A program made the translations under genes and the position numbers. From NCBI GenBank assembly GCA_025453975.1, contig JALOPI010000005.1, forward strand, positions 32,023 to 96,022: DNA of 64,000 bases. The letters run 5' to 3'. Below are positions 9,184-17,347 of the stretch, piece after piece. This DNA comes from Syntrophobacteraceae bacterium. Its GTDB lineage: Bacteria > Desulfobacterota > Syntrophobacteria > Syntrophobacterales > Syntrophobacteraceae. Under the pieces are notes generated by a model. It was not told where the DNA came from. It searched no databases and saw nothing but the letters and a program-made list of their open reading frames with translations. Within the stretch, counting starts at the first letter, position 1. The number at the start of each line of letters is the position of its first letter.

Positions 9184-9692
9184 GAGCCAGGGACAAGGTC
9201 AAGAGTGCAGCGGAGACGGCTCTCATCTGCCGGACGCTCCGTGGTGAGGGAAGAATCCGGGTGGTCTTCACCAACGGTTGCTTCGACCTGCTCCACCTGG
9301 GGCACCTGCGGTATCTGGAGGAGGCTCGCTCCCTGGGGGACCTGCTCGTCGTGGGAATCAACAGCGATGCCTCCGTCCGGCGGATCAAGGGGGCTCTGCG
9401 TCCCATCCAGGGCGAAAGCGAGCGGAGCGAGCTGCTGGCTGGTCTGTGCTGCGTGGATTATGTGGTGGTTTTTGACACCCCGGATCCCCTTCCCCTCATC
9501 GAAGCCATTCAGCCCGACATCCTCGTGAAGGGCGCCGACTGGCCCGAGGACCAGATCGTCGGAGCCGAAGCCGTGAAAAGGACCGGAGGTCGCGTGGAGA
9601 GGATTCCGTTGACCCCCGAGCGATCGACCACATCCATCGTGCGGAAGGTGATCGACCGGTACGGCAGAGATCATCAAGATCATTCGCGCTAA
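9180..9692 (+). CDS. rfaE2: D-glycero-beta-D-manno-heptose 1-phosphate adenylyltransferase
   Basis: This enzyme transfers AMP from ATP to heptose 1-phosphate, a step in making ADP-heptose for the LPS inner core. The 170-residue protein is the cytidylyltransferase-fold half of HldE as a separate gene. It shows VVFTNGCFDLLHLGHLRYL with the HxGH nucleotide-binding motif, GINSDASVRRIKG, and the C-terminal ERSTTSIVRKV corresponding to the family's STT(S/T)I signature. The kinase half (HldE1) is not in this window. The start overlaps the previous stop (ATGA). Confidence 0.9.
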   Translation: MRARDKVKSAAETALICRTLRGEGRIRVVFTNGCFDLLHLGHLRYLEEARSLGDLLVVGINSDASVRRIKGALRPIQGESERSELLAGLCCVDYVVVFDTPDPLPLIEAIQPDILVKGADWPEDQIVGAEAVKRTGGRVERIPLTPERSTTSIVRKVIDRYGRDHQDHSR

Positions 9693-9786
9693 AGGACCTT
9701 GTCGGCGCACAACCTGAGAGTCGGGCGCGCGTTTGCGCTCCCCTCCTCCAGGCCCCGCGTCGGATCATGTGACAGGAGCGACCAGT

Positions 9787-10497
9787 TTGGCATCCCCCAA
9801 AAGCAAGACCTTGAAGCAGCCCGGTCCGATCAGGCAGGCTGACCCGACCTTTTCCCAGAAAGCGCATGAGTGGCTCGAGGCCAACAGGAATCTCGTGGGT
9901 GCCGCCACGGCTGGGCTTTTCGTCCTCTTCCTGATCGTGCTGGGCGTGCAGAGCTACCTGCGGAGCCAGGAGTCGCGGGCAGGAGAGCGATATGCTCAGG
10001 TGATCCGGCAATGGCCCCAGGATTTGAGCGGTGCCGACGAGCAGACCTTGAGCAGGCTCATCGCCGACCTGGAGCAGCTCGTCCGGGAGCATGACGGGAG
10101 AACGGCCGCTTGGCTGGCGCGCATGGATCTGGCGCGGGTTCTTTACCAGGTGAGGCGCTACGAGGATGCCCTCGGGCAAAGCCAGAGAGTGCTGGACGGA
10201 GCATCGGACAAGATCCTGAGGAGCATGGCACGCTATCAGACGGCGGTCACGCTGCAGGCCATGGGCCGATCCGAGGAGGCCATCGCCCACTGGACAGCCA
10301 TGAAAAGTGAAGGGGCCATCGCTTCGGAAAGGGAGATCCACTGGAAGCTGGGGGCCCTCCACGGCGTCAGGAAGGAATACCCCAGGGCCATCGAGCATTT
10401 GGAGGCCGCCCTCAAAGCGGGGGGAGACTATCCCTCCAGTCAGCTTCTCGAGGACCAGCTGGCCGTCTTCAAAACCGCGGCATCCCGGGGGTCCTGA
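9787..10497 (+). CDS. Membrane-anchored TPR-repeat protein (YfgM-like)
   Basis: This 236-residue protein has a cytoplasmic N-terminal tail of about 40 residues, one membrane helix (LVGAATAGLFVLFLIVLGVQS) and a periplasmic domain of TPR-like helical pairs. Segments such as RMDLARVLYQVRRYEDALGQ and YQTAVTLQAMGRSEEAIAHW mark successive repeats. The layout matches YfgM/TPR_21 proteins that assist the SecYEG translocon or periplasmic chaperones. A TTG start at 9787 is preferred because AGGAG lies 8 bases upstream. An earlier open frame has no ribosome binding site. No bamB or hisS neighbour is present, so the role is only suggested by architecture. Confidence 0.65.
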   Translation: MASPKSKTLKQPGPIRQADPTFSQKAHEWLEANRNLVGAATAGLFVLFLIVLGVQSYLRSQESRAGERYAQVIRQWPQDLSGADEQTLSRLIADLEQLVREHDGRTAAWLARMDLARVLYQVRRYEDALGQSQRVLDGASDKILRSMARYQTAVTLQAMGRSEEAIAHWTAMKSEGAIASEREIHWKLGALHGVRKEYPRAIEHLEAALKAGGDYPSSQLLEDQLAVFKTAASRGS

Positions 10498-10548
10498 CGC
10501 GCTCCAGCTCGAGATCGCGCGGCATTGGCTCCTGTCAGGACAATTTCC

Positions 10549-10577
10549 TTGACAGCGCCCATCTATTTGGCTATTCA
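10549..10577 (+). promoter_or_regulatory. Sigma-70-type promoter of the paaK-liv operon
   Basis: A perfect -35 box TTGACA (10549-10554) is followed after exactly 17 bases by TATTCA (10572-10577), which keeps three of six -10 consensus bases. Transcription would begin near 10584 and produce a leader of about 250 bases before paaK. A second TTGACT at 10587 has no usable -10 box. Confidence 0.5.
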
Positions 10578-10615
10578 GCGGACACTTGACTTGATTTCTC
10601 CATGAAGGTGGCTCG

Positions 10616-10693
10616 GTGAGAAGACTGTTTTATTTTAGCGGCTTTAGCGGCGGGTATTGTTTTACGAGGCCCGCTCATGGAAGGGTGAGCTAA
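10616..10693 (+). CDS. Putative Phe/Tyr leader peptide
   Basis: A 25-codon ORF starts at GTG 10616 with AAGGTG five bases upstream, which is good spacing. Its core LFYFSGFSGGYCF contains four Phe (all TTT) and two Tyr (both TAT) codons within 13 codons. It ends at TAA (10691-10693), about 70 bases before an intrinsic terminator. A hairpin (GCGGG 10650-10654 with CCCGC 10670-10674) forms inside its own coding sequence. TTT and TAT stand out in a region where genes prefer C in the third position. Amino-acid attenuation is the natural reading, but no expression evidence is available. Confidence 0.5.
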   Translation: MRRLFYFSGFSGGYCFTRPAHGRVS

Positions 10694-10720
10694 CCCGATC
10701 CGAGACACGAGCAGACAGAG

Positions 10721-10752
10721 CCATGGGGGGGCCGAAGCAGCGGAGCCCATGG
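10721..10752 (+). promoter_or_regulatory. Leader hairpin between leader ORF and terminator
   Basis: A 7-bp perfect stem (CCATGGG 10721-10727 with CCCATGG 10746-10752) encloses an 18-base loop. It lies between the leader-peptide stop and the terminator, where a pause or antiterminator structure would be expected. I could not identify an exclusive pairing with the terminator by eye, so its regulatory role is inferred from position only. Confidence 0.35.
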
Positions 10753-10763
10753 TGTGAGTTGCG

Positions 10764-10795
10764 AAGCTGTGGATTCCGCCCACAGCTTTTTTTTT
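10764..10795 (+). terminator. Intrinsic terminator/attenuator upstream of paaK
   Basis: A perfect 9-bp stem (AAGCTGTGG 10764-10772 with CCACAGCTT 10780-10788) with a 7-base loop is followed by an unbroken run of T to 10795. It ends only 39 bases before the paaK start codon and downstream of the operon promoter. It therefore must be read through for the operon to be expressed, which makes it an attenuator candidate. It could instead end a small RNA of about 210 bases. Confidence 0.75.
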
Positions 10796-10834
10796 GCCTG
10801 GATGCGGATTTTGAGCAGGGAGGGTTGCTGGACG

Positions 10835-12136
10835 ATGATGTTCAATGTCGAATTCGAGACACTGCCCCGGGAGGCGCTGGAGGCCATCCAGCTTCGGCGC
10901 CTGCAGTCTGTGATCGAGCGGGTTTACGCAACGGTGCCGTTCTACCGGAAGAAGTTTGACGAAGCCGGAGTGGTACCATCGGACATCCGGGATCTGGCCG
11001 ACCTGGCCCGCGTTCCATTCACCACCAAGCAGGACCTCCGAGACAACTATCCTTTCGGCATGTTCGCCGTCCCCATGGACAACGTGGTCCGGATCCACGC
11101 CTCGTCGGGCACCACGGGCAAGCCCACCGTCGTGGGCTACACCTCCCGCGACATCATCACATGGTCAGAGCTCATGGCGCGGGCCCTGGCCGCGGGGGGA
11201 GCCACCCGCGGCGATATCATCCACAATGCGTATGGCTACGGGCTTTTCACTGGCGGCCTGGGCGTTCATTATGGGGCCGAGCGGCTGGGTGCCTCGGTCA
11301 TTCCCATCTCGGGCGGCAACACCAAGCGGCAGATCATGATCATGGCGGATTTTGGACCGACCCTCATCACCTGCACGCCTTCCTACGCTCTGCATCTGGC
11401 CGAGGTGGCGGCCGAAATGGGCGTGGATTTCCAGTCCTTGAAGTTCAAGGCGGGGATATTCGGCGCCGAGCCCTGGTCCGAGCAGATGCGCCAGGAGATC
11501 GAGGACAAGCTGCACCTGGACGCCATCGACATCTACGGCCTGAGCGAGGTCATGGGGCCGGGAGTCTCCGTCGAGTGCATCGAGGCCAAGAAGGGACTCC
11601 ACGTGTTCGAGGATCACTTCATTCCCGAGATCATCAACCCCGAAACGGGGGAGGCGCTCCCGCCGGGATCCACGGGGGAGCTCGTGTTCACCTCCCTCAC
11701 CAAGGAGGCCTTCCCCGTCGTCCGCTACCGCACGCGGGACATCACGTCCCTCAACCCCGAGCCCTGCATCTGCGGCAGGACCCACATCCGCATGAACCGT
11801 GTCAGCGGGCGCACCGACGACATGCTGATCATCCGCGGGGTCAACGTGTTTCCGTCGCAGATCGAAAGCGTCCTCATGGAGATCGACGAGGTGGAGCCCC
11901 ATTACCAGCTCATCGTCGACCGGGAGGGCAACCTGGATATGCTCACCGTTCTGGTGGAGGTCGGCGAGCATGCGTTCTCGGATGAGGTGCGGGTGCTCCA
12001 GGGTCTCGAGAAGAAGATCTCCAAGAACATCAAGGAATACCTGGGCGTCTCCGTCAAGACCAGGCTGGTGGAGCCCAAAACCATCGCCCGGAGCGAGGGC
12101 AAGGCTCAGCGGGTGATCGACAACCGCAGGATTTAG
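10835..12136 (+). CDS. paaK: Phenylacetate--CoA ligase
   Basis: An AMP-forming ligase that activates arylacetates such as phenylacetate with ATP and CoA. The 433-residue protein has all adenylating-enzyme motifs: P-loop [34 protein letters not shown], and the C-terminal [20 protein letters not shown]. The catalytic lysine region is [13 protein letters not shown]. The ATG at 10835 follows AGGGAGGG. An open frame runs further back, but it would include the terminator hairpin. The next genes encode an ACT protein and an amino-acid-type ABC transporter, so the substrate is probably an imported or amino-acid-derived arylacetate. The exact acid is not determinable from sequence. Confidence 0.9.
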   Translation: MMFNVEFETLPREALEAIQLRRLQSVIERVYATVPFYRKKFDEAGVVPSDIRDLADLARVPFTTKQDLRDNYPFGMFAVPMDNVVRIHASSGTTGKPTVVGYTSRDIITWSELMARALAAGGATRGDIIHNAYGYGLFTGGLGVHYGAERLGASVIPISGGNTKRQIMIMADFGPTLITCTPSYALHLAEVAAEMGVDFQSLKFKAGIFGAEPWSEQMRQEIEDKLHLDAIDIYGLSEVMGPGVSVECIEAKKGLHVFEDHFIPEIINPETGEALPPGSTGELVFTSLTKEAFPVVRYRTRDITSLNPEPCICGRTHIRMNRVSGRTDDMLIIRGVNVFPSQIESVLMEIDEVEPHYQLIVDREGNLDMLTVLVEVGEHAFSDEVRVLQGLEKKISKNIKEYLGVSVKTRLVEPKTIARSEGKAQRVIDNRRI

Positions 12137-12165
12137 GTCGCGGAAGCACAGGACAGGAGGAGAGC

Positions 12166-12597
12166 ATGCGGGTCGAGCAGATTTCGGTTTTTCTGGAGAA
12201 CAAGGCGGGACGGCTGGCTGAAGTGGCCAGGATCCTCTCCGACGCGGGAATCAACATCCGGGCGCTTTCACTGGCGGACACCTCGGATTTCGGCATCCTG
12301 CGCCTCATCGTCAACGACAACGTCAAGGCCAAGGAGGCGCTCAAGCAGCAGGGATTCACCGTGGGGAGGACCGACGTGGTCGCGGTCGAGGTGGAGGACC
12401 GGCCGGGCGGGCTTCACAAGATCCTGGACATCCTTCACCAGTCCAACGTCAATGTCGAGTACATGTACGCCTTCGTGCAGCAGAGCGGCAGCAATGCGGT
12501 CATCATCTTCCGGTTCGATCACCTGGATGAAGCCGTGAGGGTTTTGAAGGCCAACGGAGTGACGGTCATCGAGGGGGACAGGCTGTACGCCATGTGA
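12166..12597 (+). CDS. Tandem ACT-domain protein
   Basis: This 143-residue protein is made of two ACT domains, residues about 1-68 ([20 protein letters not shown], with the ligand-site Gly-Arg) and 70-143 ([20 protein letters not shown]). ACT domains bind amino acids at domain interfaces and act as sensors. In many anaerobes such a gene follows paaK and iorAB; here it follows paaK directly, and no indolepyruvate oxidoreductase is present nearby. The ribosome binding site AGGAGGAG is strong. A role in sensing aromatic amino acids or modulating the adjacent ligase is inferred from context. Confidence 0.85.
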   Translation: MRVEQISVFLENKAGRLAEVARILSDAGINIRALSLADTSDFGILRLIVNDNVKAKEALKQQGFTVGRTDVVAVEVEDRPGGLHKILDILHQSNVNVEYMYAFVQQSGSNAVIIFRFDHLDEAVRVLKANGVTVIEGDRLYAM

Positions 12598-12625
12598 TTT
12601 TCATTCACCAGGAAGGGGGAGCACC

Positions 12626-13783
12626 ATGAAGCGTGGGACAAAGGTTCTGGTCGGGGTAATGGCTCAGCTGGCAGCCATCATGAGCTTCTCGTTGCACAGC
12701 GGACTCGCCGCCGAGGCCTATAAAATCGGAGGCCTTTTCTCGGTGACCGGCCCCAACTCGTTTCTGGGCGATCCCGAAAAAAAGAGCCTCGAGATGGCAG
12801 TGGAAGAGATCAATGCTCGAGGTGGGATCGACGGCCGGAAGCTGGAACTGGTGATCCGCGACACCGAGGGTGTGCCGGACAAGGCGGTTCTGGCCGCCAA
12901 CGAGCTCATCAGCAGCGAGAATGTCATTGCCATCATCGGGCCCAGCCTCACCCCGACCACGCTGCCCCTCGTTCCCCTGGCCGAGAGCAACAAGGTTCCC
13001 CTGATCAGCTGCGCGGCGGGAATCGAGATCACGGAGCCCGTGAAGCCCTGGGTGTTCAAGACCGCTCAGAGCGACGTTCTGGCCGTGGCGGCCATCTACG
13101 ACCACATGAAAAAGCAGGGTATCAGGAAGGTGGGCATCCTCACCGTCGAGAACAGCTTCGGCGAGAGCGGCAAGAAGCAGCTCCTGGCCCAGGCGGCGCA
13201 GGCGGGTATCGAGATCGTTCAGGCCGAGTCCTTCGGTGGGAAGGACACCGACATGACGGCTCAGCTCACCAAGATCCGTTCGGCCCAGCCCGACGCCATC
13301 ATCTGCTGGGGGACGAACCCCGGGCCGGCGGTGGTCTCCCGCAACGTTCAGCAGCTGGGCATCAAGACCCCGCTCTACCAGAGCCATGGGGTGGCCTCTC
13401 CCAAGTTCATCGAGCTGGCCCAGGATGCCGCCGAAGGCATATTCCTGCCCACGGGCAAGATCCTCGTGGTTGATCAGCTCCCCGACACGGATCCACAGAA
13501 GCCTGTCATCAAGAGCTACATCGAGCAGTTCGACCAGCGGTTCAAGACCCCGGTGTCGGGATTCGGCGGCTACGCGTACGACGCCATGCAGCTGCTGGCC
13601 AAGGCCATGCAGGGATCGGGGGGCGACCGCGAGAAGATCCGGGCGGCTTTGGAAAAGATCACCGGTCACGTGGGGATCAGCGGGACGTTCAATTTTTCCC
13701 CCGCGGACCACAATGGACTGGGTAAAGACGCTTTCGTGATGGTTCAGATCAAGGACGGCAAGTGGAAGCTGCTGTCGCCTTGA
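12626..13783 (+). CDS. livK: Branched-chain-amino-acid-type ABC substrate-binding protein
   Basis: This 385-residue periplasmic binding protein belongs to the Leu/Ile/Val (Peripla_BP_6) family. A signal peptide ends near LHSGLAAEA; the mature protein begins YKIGGLFSVTGPNSFLGDPE, as usual for the family. The ligand-pocket region IIGPSLTPTTLPLVPLAE and the C-terminal domain IDGRKLELVIRDTEG are recognisable. Members of this family also bind aromatic acids. Its location between paaK-ACT and the Liv permeases points to an arylacetate, aromatic amino acid or related ligand. A strong ribosome binding site (GGAAGGGGGAG) precedes the ATG. Confidence 0.87.
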   Translation: MKRGTKVLVGVMAQLAAIMSFSLHSGLAAEAYKIGGLFSVTGPNSFLGDPEKKSLEMAVEEINARGGIDGRKLELVIRDTEGVPDKAVLAANELISSENVIAIIGPSLTPTTLPLVPLAESNKVPLISCAAGIEITEPVKPWVFKTAQSDVLAVAAIYDHMKKQGIRKVGILTVENSFGESGKKQLLAQAAQAGIEIVQAESFGGKDTDMTAQLTKIRSAQPDAIICWGTNPGPAVVSRNVQQLGIKTPLYQSHGVASPKFIELAQDAAEGIFLPTGKILVVDQLPDTDPQKPVIKSYIEQFDQRFKTPVSGFGGYAYDAMQLLAKAMQGSGGDREKIRAALEKITGHVGISGTFNFSPADHNGLGKDAFVMVQIKDGKWKLLSP

Positions 13784-13926
13784 CGTAACGGTGCGAGTGC
13801 CCCCCCCGCCAGCCGGGGTGGGCATGGCGCGCCGCTTCGCCGGCATGGGGGCCTGGCCGCAGCCGTGCGAAGCCGTCGGACATTCTCCATGATTTCACAT
13901 CCATCCTTACCATCAAGACTTTGACC

Positions 13927-14802
13927 ATGCAGGAGCTTCTTCAGTATCTCTTTTCGGGATTGACCAGCGGGGCGGTTTACGCCGTCATCGCCCTGGGGTT
14001 CACCATGCTTTACAACGCGACGGGCCTCATCAACTTCGCCCAGGGCGAGTTCGTGATGCTGGGGGCATTGAGCCTCATATCCCTGTGGAAGGGCTTTGAG
14101 CTGCCCCTGGCCGTGGCCTTTGTTGGAGCCGTGGCGGCGGTGGCGGTGGTGGGGATTCTCCTGGAGCGTCTGGCCATCGGAACCGTGCGCAAGCCCCACC
14201 CCATCGTGCTGGTCATCATCACGGTGGGAGCCTCCATCCTCTTTCGAGGGGTTGGAATGATGATCTGGGGCAAGGATGCCCACAGTGTGCGGGCATTCTC
14301 GAAGCATCCCCCCATCGAGGTGGCGGGGGCGTCCCTGCTTCCCCAGAGCCTCTGGATCCTGGCCATTGTGCTCCTCGTCGTGGTCTGGCTTCAGTTCTTC
14401 CGTCGCAGGACACTGACGGGCAAGGCCATGGAGGCCTGCGCCATCAACAAGAAGGCGGCGGCCCTGCTGGGGATCGGCACGGAGCGCATGACGATGCTGG
14501 CCTTTGCCGTCAGCGCCGCCATGGGAGCCGTGGGGGGCATTTTGATCGCCCCCGTCACCATGAGCAGCTACGACATGGGGACGATGCTCGGGCTAAAGGG
14601 CTTTTGCGCCGCCATGCTGGGGGGCCTTGGCACATCCTGGGGCGCTGTCCTGGGAGGCCTTCTGTTGGGGATTTTGGAGGCCCTGGGGGTGGGATTCATC
14701 TCGTCGAGCATCAAGGATGCCATCGCCTTCCTGCTCCTCCTGGTGATCCTGTACCTGCGCCCCAGCGGGATCCTCGGGAAAAAGGCCGTTCACCGTTTCT
14801 AA
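13927..14802 (+). CDS. livH: Liv-type ABC permease LivH
   Basis: An inner-membrane permease of 291 residues with about eight helices. It has the LivH start LQYLFSGLTSGAVYAVIALG and the motif GFTMLYNATGLINFAQGEFVMLG. The cytoplasmic EAA-like loop includes GKAMEACAINKKAAALLGI. It pairs with LivM to form the channel. The ATG at 13927 is preferred to a TTG two codons upstream, although neither has a clear ribosome binding site. The 143-base gap before it is C/G-rich with a small stem (CCCCGCC...GGGG) and could allow different expression of the binding protein and the permeases. Confidence 0.87.
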   Translation: MQELLQYLFSGLTSGAVYAVIALGFTMLYNATGLINFAQGEFVMLGALSLISLWKGFELPLAVAFVGAVAAVAVVGILLERLAIGTVRKPHPIVLVIITVGASILFRGVGMMIWGKDAHSVRAFSKHPPIEVAGASLLPQSLWILAIVLLVVVWLQFFRRRTLTGKAMEACAINKKAAALLGIGTERMTMLAFAVSAAMGAVGGILIAPVTMSSYDMGTMLGLKGFCAAMLGGLGTSWGAVLGGLLLGILEALGVGFISSSIKDAIAFLLLLVILYLRPSGILGKKAVHRF

Positions 14803-14844
14803 ACCGTGGATCATTCATGAGCATGGACAGGCGCGAGCGGTGAA

Positions 14845-15768
14845 ATGAAAAACCTTTGGCTGGCTGGAGCTGTTGCGGTCGCGGGGCTGCTGGTGGTCAA
14901 TTCCTATCACCTTCAAGTGCTGACCTTCATCGGCATCTACACTCTCCTGACCCTGGGATTGAACATGCTCATGGGGTATGCGGGCCAGATCTCCCTGGGA
15001 CATGCCGCCTTCTATGGGCTGGGGGCTTACACCACGGGAATCCTGACGGCTCACTTCGGCTGGACGCCCTGGATGACCCTGCCGGCCTCCATTCTGCTCA
15101 CGGCCGCGGTGGCTTATGTCGTGGCCCTGCCGATTCTGAAGCTCCAGGGGTATTACCTGGGCATGGGGACGCTGGGCTTCGGGATCATCGTCTTCATCCT
15201 GTTCAGGGAATGGAGCCGATTCACGGGCGGGGATTCCGGGCTGGTCGGCATTCCCCCCCTCACCCTGGGCTCGTTGAGCCTGGGCTCCCGCCGGACTTAC
15301 TTCTTTCTGGTCTGGGGAGCCGTCCTCATCGGTTTCGAGGTGTGCCGCCGACTCGTGGATTCGAGGGTGGGCAGGGCATTGAGGGCTATACACGACAGCG
15401 AGCATGCGGCAGCGGCCATGGGCATCGACACCAGCCATCTCAAGGTGCGCGTGTTCGTCCTCAGTGCCATCTTCGCCGGGATCGCCGGCTACCTGTACGC
15501 TCACATGGTTCAGTTCATCAGCCCCAGCTCCTTCGATTTCATGACCTCCGTCCGCATGGTGACGATGGTGGTCATCGGAGGAATGGCCAGCATATGGGGA
15601 TCGCTGCTGGGAGCCTCCGTCATCACCCTTCTCCCCCAATGGCTTCATGTATTCATGGATTACGAGATGCTCGTCTACGGGCTGATCCTCATGGTGATCA
15701 TGATCTTCCTGCCCCAGGGGCTCGTGCGGGGAATCATCGATCTTGTCGAAAGGTCGAGGGCCAGGTGA
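14845..15768 (+). CDS. livM: Liv-type ABC permease LivM
   Basis: The second permease, 307 residues. Eight to ten hydrophobic helices include LTLGLNMLMGYAGQISLGHAAFYGLGAY, with the LivM signature G-Q-x-S-L-G-H-A and FxG-x-GAY. The cytoplasmic loop SRVGRALRAIHDSEHAAAAMGI would contact the ATPases. The C-terminal VIGGMASIWGSLLGA motif is conserved in the family. It shares the operon with livH and directly precedes livG, whose GTG follows its stop after four bases. Confidence 0.87.
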   Translation: MKNLWLAGAVAVAGLLVVNSYHLQVLTFIGIYTLLTLGLNMLMGYAGQISLGHAAFYGLGAYTTGILTAHFGWTPWMTLPASILLTAAVAYVVALPILKLQGYYLGMGTLGFGIIVFILFREWSRFTGGDSGLVGIPPLTLGSLSLGSRRTYFFLVWGAVLIGFEVCRRLVDSRVGRALRAIHDSEHAAAAMGIDTSHLKVRVFVLSAIFAGIAGYLYAHMVQFISPSSFDFMTSVRMVTMVVIGGMASIWGSLLGASVITLLPQWLHVFMDYEMLVYGLILMVIMIFLPQGLVRGIIDLVERSRAR

Positions 15769-15772
15769 CCCC

Positions 15773-16537
15773 GTGGTGAAATCCATCGTCGAGCTTCAGT
15801 CCATCTCCAGATCCTTCGGGGGCATCCAGGCGCTCTACGATATCTCTTTTCAGGTGACACAAGGCACCATCCAGGCCGTCATCGGTCCCAATGGAGCGGG
15901 TAAGACCACCCTCTTCAACATCGTCACCGGCCTTTACGCCCCCGACGAGGGGCAGGTGCTTTTCGAGGGCCGGCCCATCCAGGGCAGACCGATCCATCAC
16001 ATCGTTCGGATGGGAATCGCCCGCACTTTCCAGAACGTGGAGCTGTTCGGGAGCATGACCGTCCTGGAGAATGTCCTGGTGGGGCGGCACTCGCGAATGC
16101 GGTCGGGCTTCTGGGGGGCCATCGGGCGGTGGAAAGGGGTGCGGCGCGAGGAAGCCGACGCCGTGGAGCGTGCCATGGAGCTGCTCCGATTCACCGGGCT
16201 CGAGGAGCAGGCCGGGCAGAAGAGCTCGGATCTGCCCTTTGGCTGGCAGCGATTTCTGGAGATCGCACGGGCCCTCGCTTCGGACCCCCGGCTGCTGCTG
16301 CTGGACGAGCCGGCTTCGGGTCTCAACGCCGTGGAAACGAGCCAGCTGGGAGAGCTGCTCCTCAAGATCCGCGACCAGGGTGTGACCCTGCTCCTGGTGG
16401 AGCACGACATGAGCCTGACCATGGGGATTTCGGACCACATCCAGGTTCTGCATCAGGGGAGAAGACTGGCCGAGGGTACTCCTCGCGAGATCCAGTCCAA
16501 CGATGCGGTGGTCTGCGCTTATCTGGGAAAAGACTGA
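15773..16537 (+). CDS. livG: Liv-type ABC transporter ATPase LivG
   Basis: One of the two ATPases of the transporter, 254 residues. It has Walker A GPNGAGKTT, a Q loop ARTFQNVELFG, a signature LPFGWQRFLEIARAL (LSYGQQR in most homologues), Walker B LLLLDEPASGLN and switch His in VEHDMSL. The C-terminal extension GTPREIQSNDAVVCAYLG is typical of LivG. GTG 15773 (or the next codon, GTG 15776) is preferred because AGGTGA lies just upstream. A TTG at 15743 would give a long overlap with livM. Confidence 0.87.
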   Translation: MVKSIVELQSISRSFGGIQALYDISFQVTQGTIQAVIGPNGAGKTTLFNIVTGLYAPDEGQVLFEGRPIQGRPIHHIVRMGIARTFQNVELFGSMTVLENVLVGRHSRMRSGFWGAIGRWKGVRREEADAVERAMELLRFTGLEEQAGQKSSDLPFGWQRFLEIARALASDPRLLLLDEPASGLNAVETSQLGELLLKIRDQGVTLLLVEHDMSLTMGISDHIQVLHQGRRLAEGTPREIQSNDAVVCAYLGKD

Positions 16538-16600
16538 TCGGGGGCTCACGGCCGATGTGCTCCCTGGGGGGCTGTTCTCCGCCGCCTTAGGAGGTCGAGC

Positions 16601-17344
16601 ATGCTGCGGATGCGCAACGTCAAATGCTATTATGGAAAGATCCGGGCCATCAATGGCGTGAGTCTCTCGGTGCAGGCCGGAGAGATCATTGCCCTCATTG
16701 GCGCCAATGGGGCCGGCAAGAGCACCCTGCTCCAGACCCTGTGCGGCCTCACCGCCCGCTGGGAGGGAGAGATCCATCTCGAGAAGCAGTCCCTGAGGGG
16801 GCTCAAGCCACAGGCCATCGTTCAGCGGGGCATGTGCCTCGTGCCCGAGGGGCGTCTTCTTTTCCCGCCCATGTCCGTGCTGGAGAACCTGAAGCTCGGA
16901 GCCTACCTTCGCTACAGGCGGCGTGAGCACGATGCGGTGGGGGAGGATCTGGAGTCCGTTCTGGAGCTGTTTCCGATCCTTCGGGAGCGTGCCAGGCAGC
17001 CGGCGGGGACCCTTTCGGGCGGCGAGCAGCAGATGATCGCCATCGCACGGGCCCTCATGGCGCGCCCGCGGCTTTTGCTCCTGGACGAGCCGACCATGGG
17101 CCTGGCGCCTTTTCTGGTGCGCATGATCCTGGATACCCTGGTCCAGCTCAAGGAGCGCGGGATCACGGTGCTCCTGGTCGAGCAGAACGCGAGGGCGGCT
17201 CTCCAGATCGCCGACCGGGGCTATGTGCTCGAGAATGGTCGTATCGTCCTGGAGGGGGCCGCCGAGGACCTTCTGGCCGACCAGGATGTCAAGCGTGCCT
17301 ACCTGGGTCGTGACTATCGGGAGTTTTGCGAAGGGAGAAGTTAG
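16601..17344 (+). CDS. livF: Liv-type ABC transporter ATPase LivF
   Basis: The second ATPase, 247 residues, near the usual LivF length. Motifs in order are Walker A GANGAGKST, the Q-loop region CLVPEGRLLFPPMSVLENL (the P-E-G-R motif typical of LivF), signature LSGGEQQMIAIARAL, Walker B LLLLDEPTMGLAP and switch region VEQNARAAL. An AGGAGGTCGAGC ribosome binding site precedes the ATG. The gene ends three bases before the second PaaK-like gene, so both are in one transcript. Confidence 0.9.
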   Translation: MLRMRNVKCYYGKIRAINGVSLSVQAGEIIALIGANGAGKSTLLQTLCGLTARWEGEIHLEKQSLRGLKPQAIVQRGMCLVPEGRLLFPPMSVLENLKLGAYLRYRRREHDAVGEDLESVLELFPILRERARQPAGTLSGGEQQMIAIARALMARPRLLLLDEPTMGLAPFLVRMILDTLVQLKERGITVLLVEQNARAALQIADRGYVLENGRIVLEGAAEDLLADQDVKRAYLGRDYREFCEGRS

Positions 17345-17347
17345 ACG

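Noticed and set aside
10580..10800. Known riboswitch classes or 6S/SRP RNA in the paaK leader
   Set aside because: None of the conserved cores I know (SAM, cobalamin, guanidine, c-di-GMP, SRP tetraloop) is visible; the leader ORF explains the layout better.
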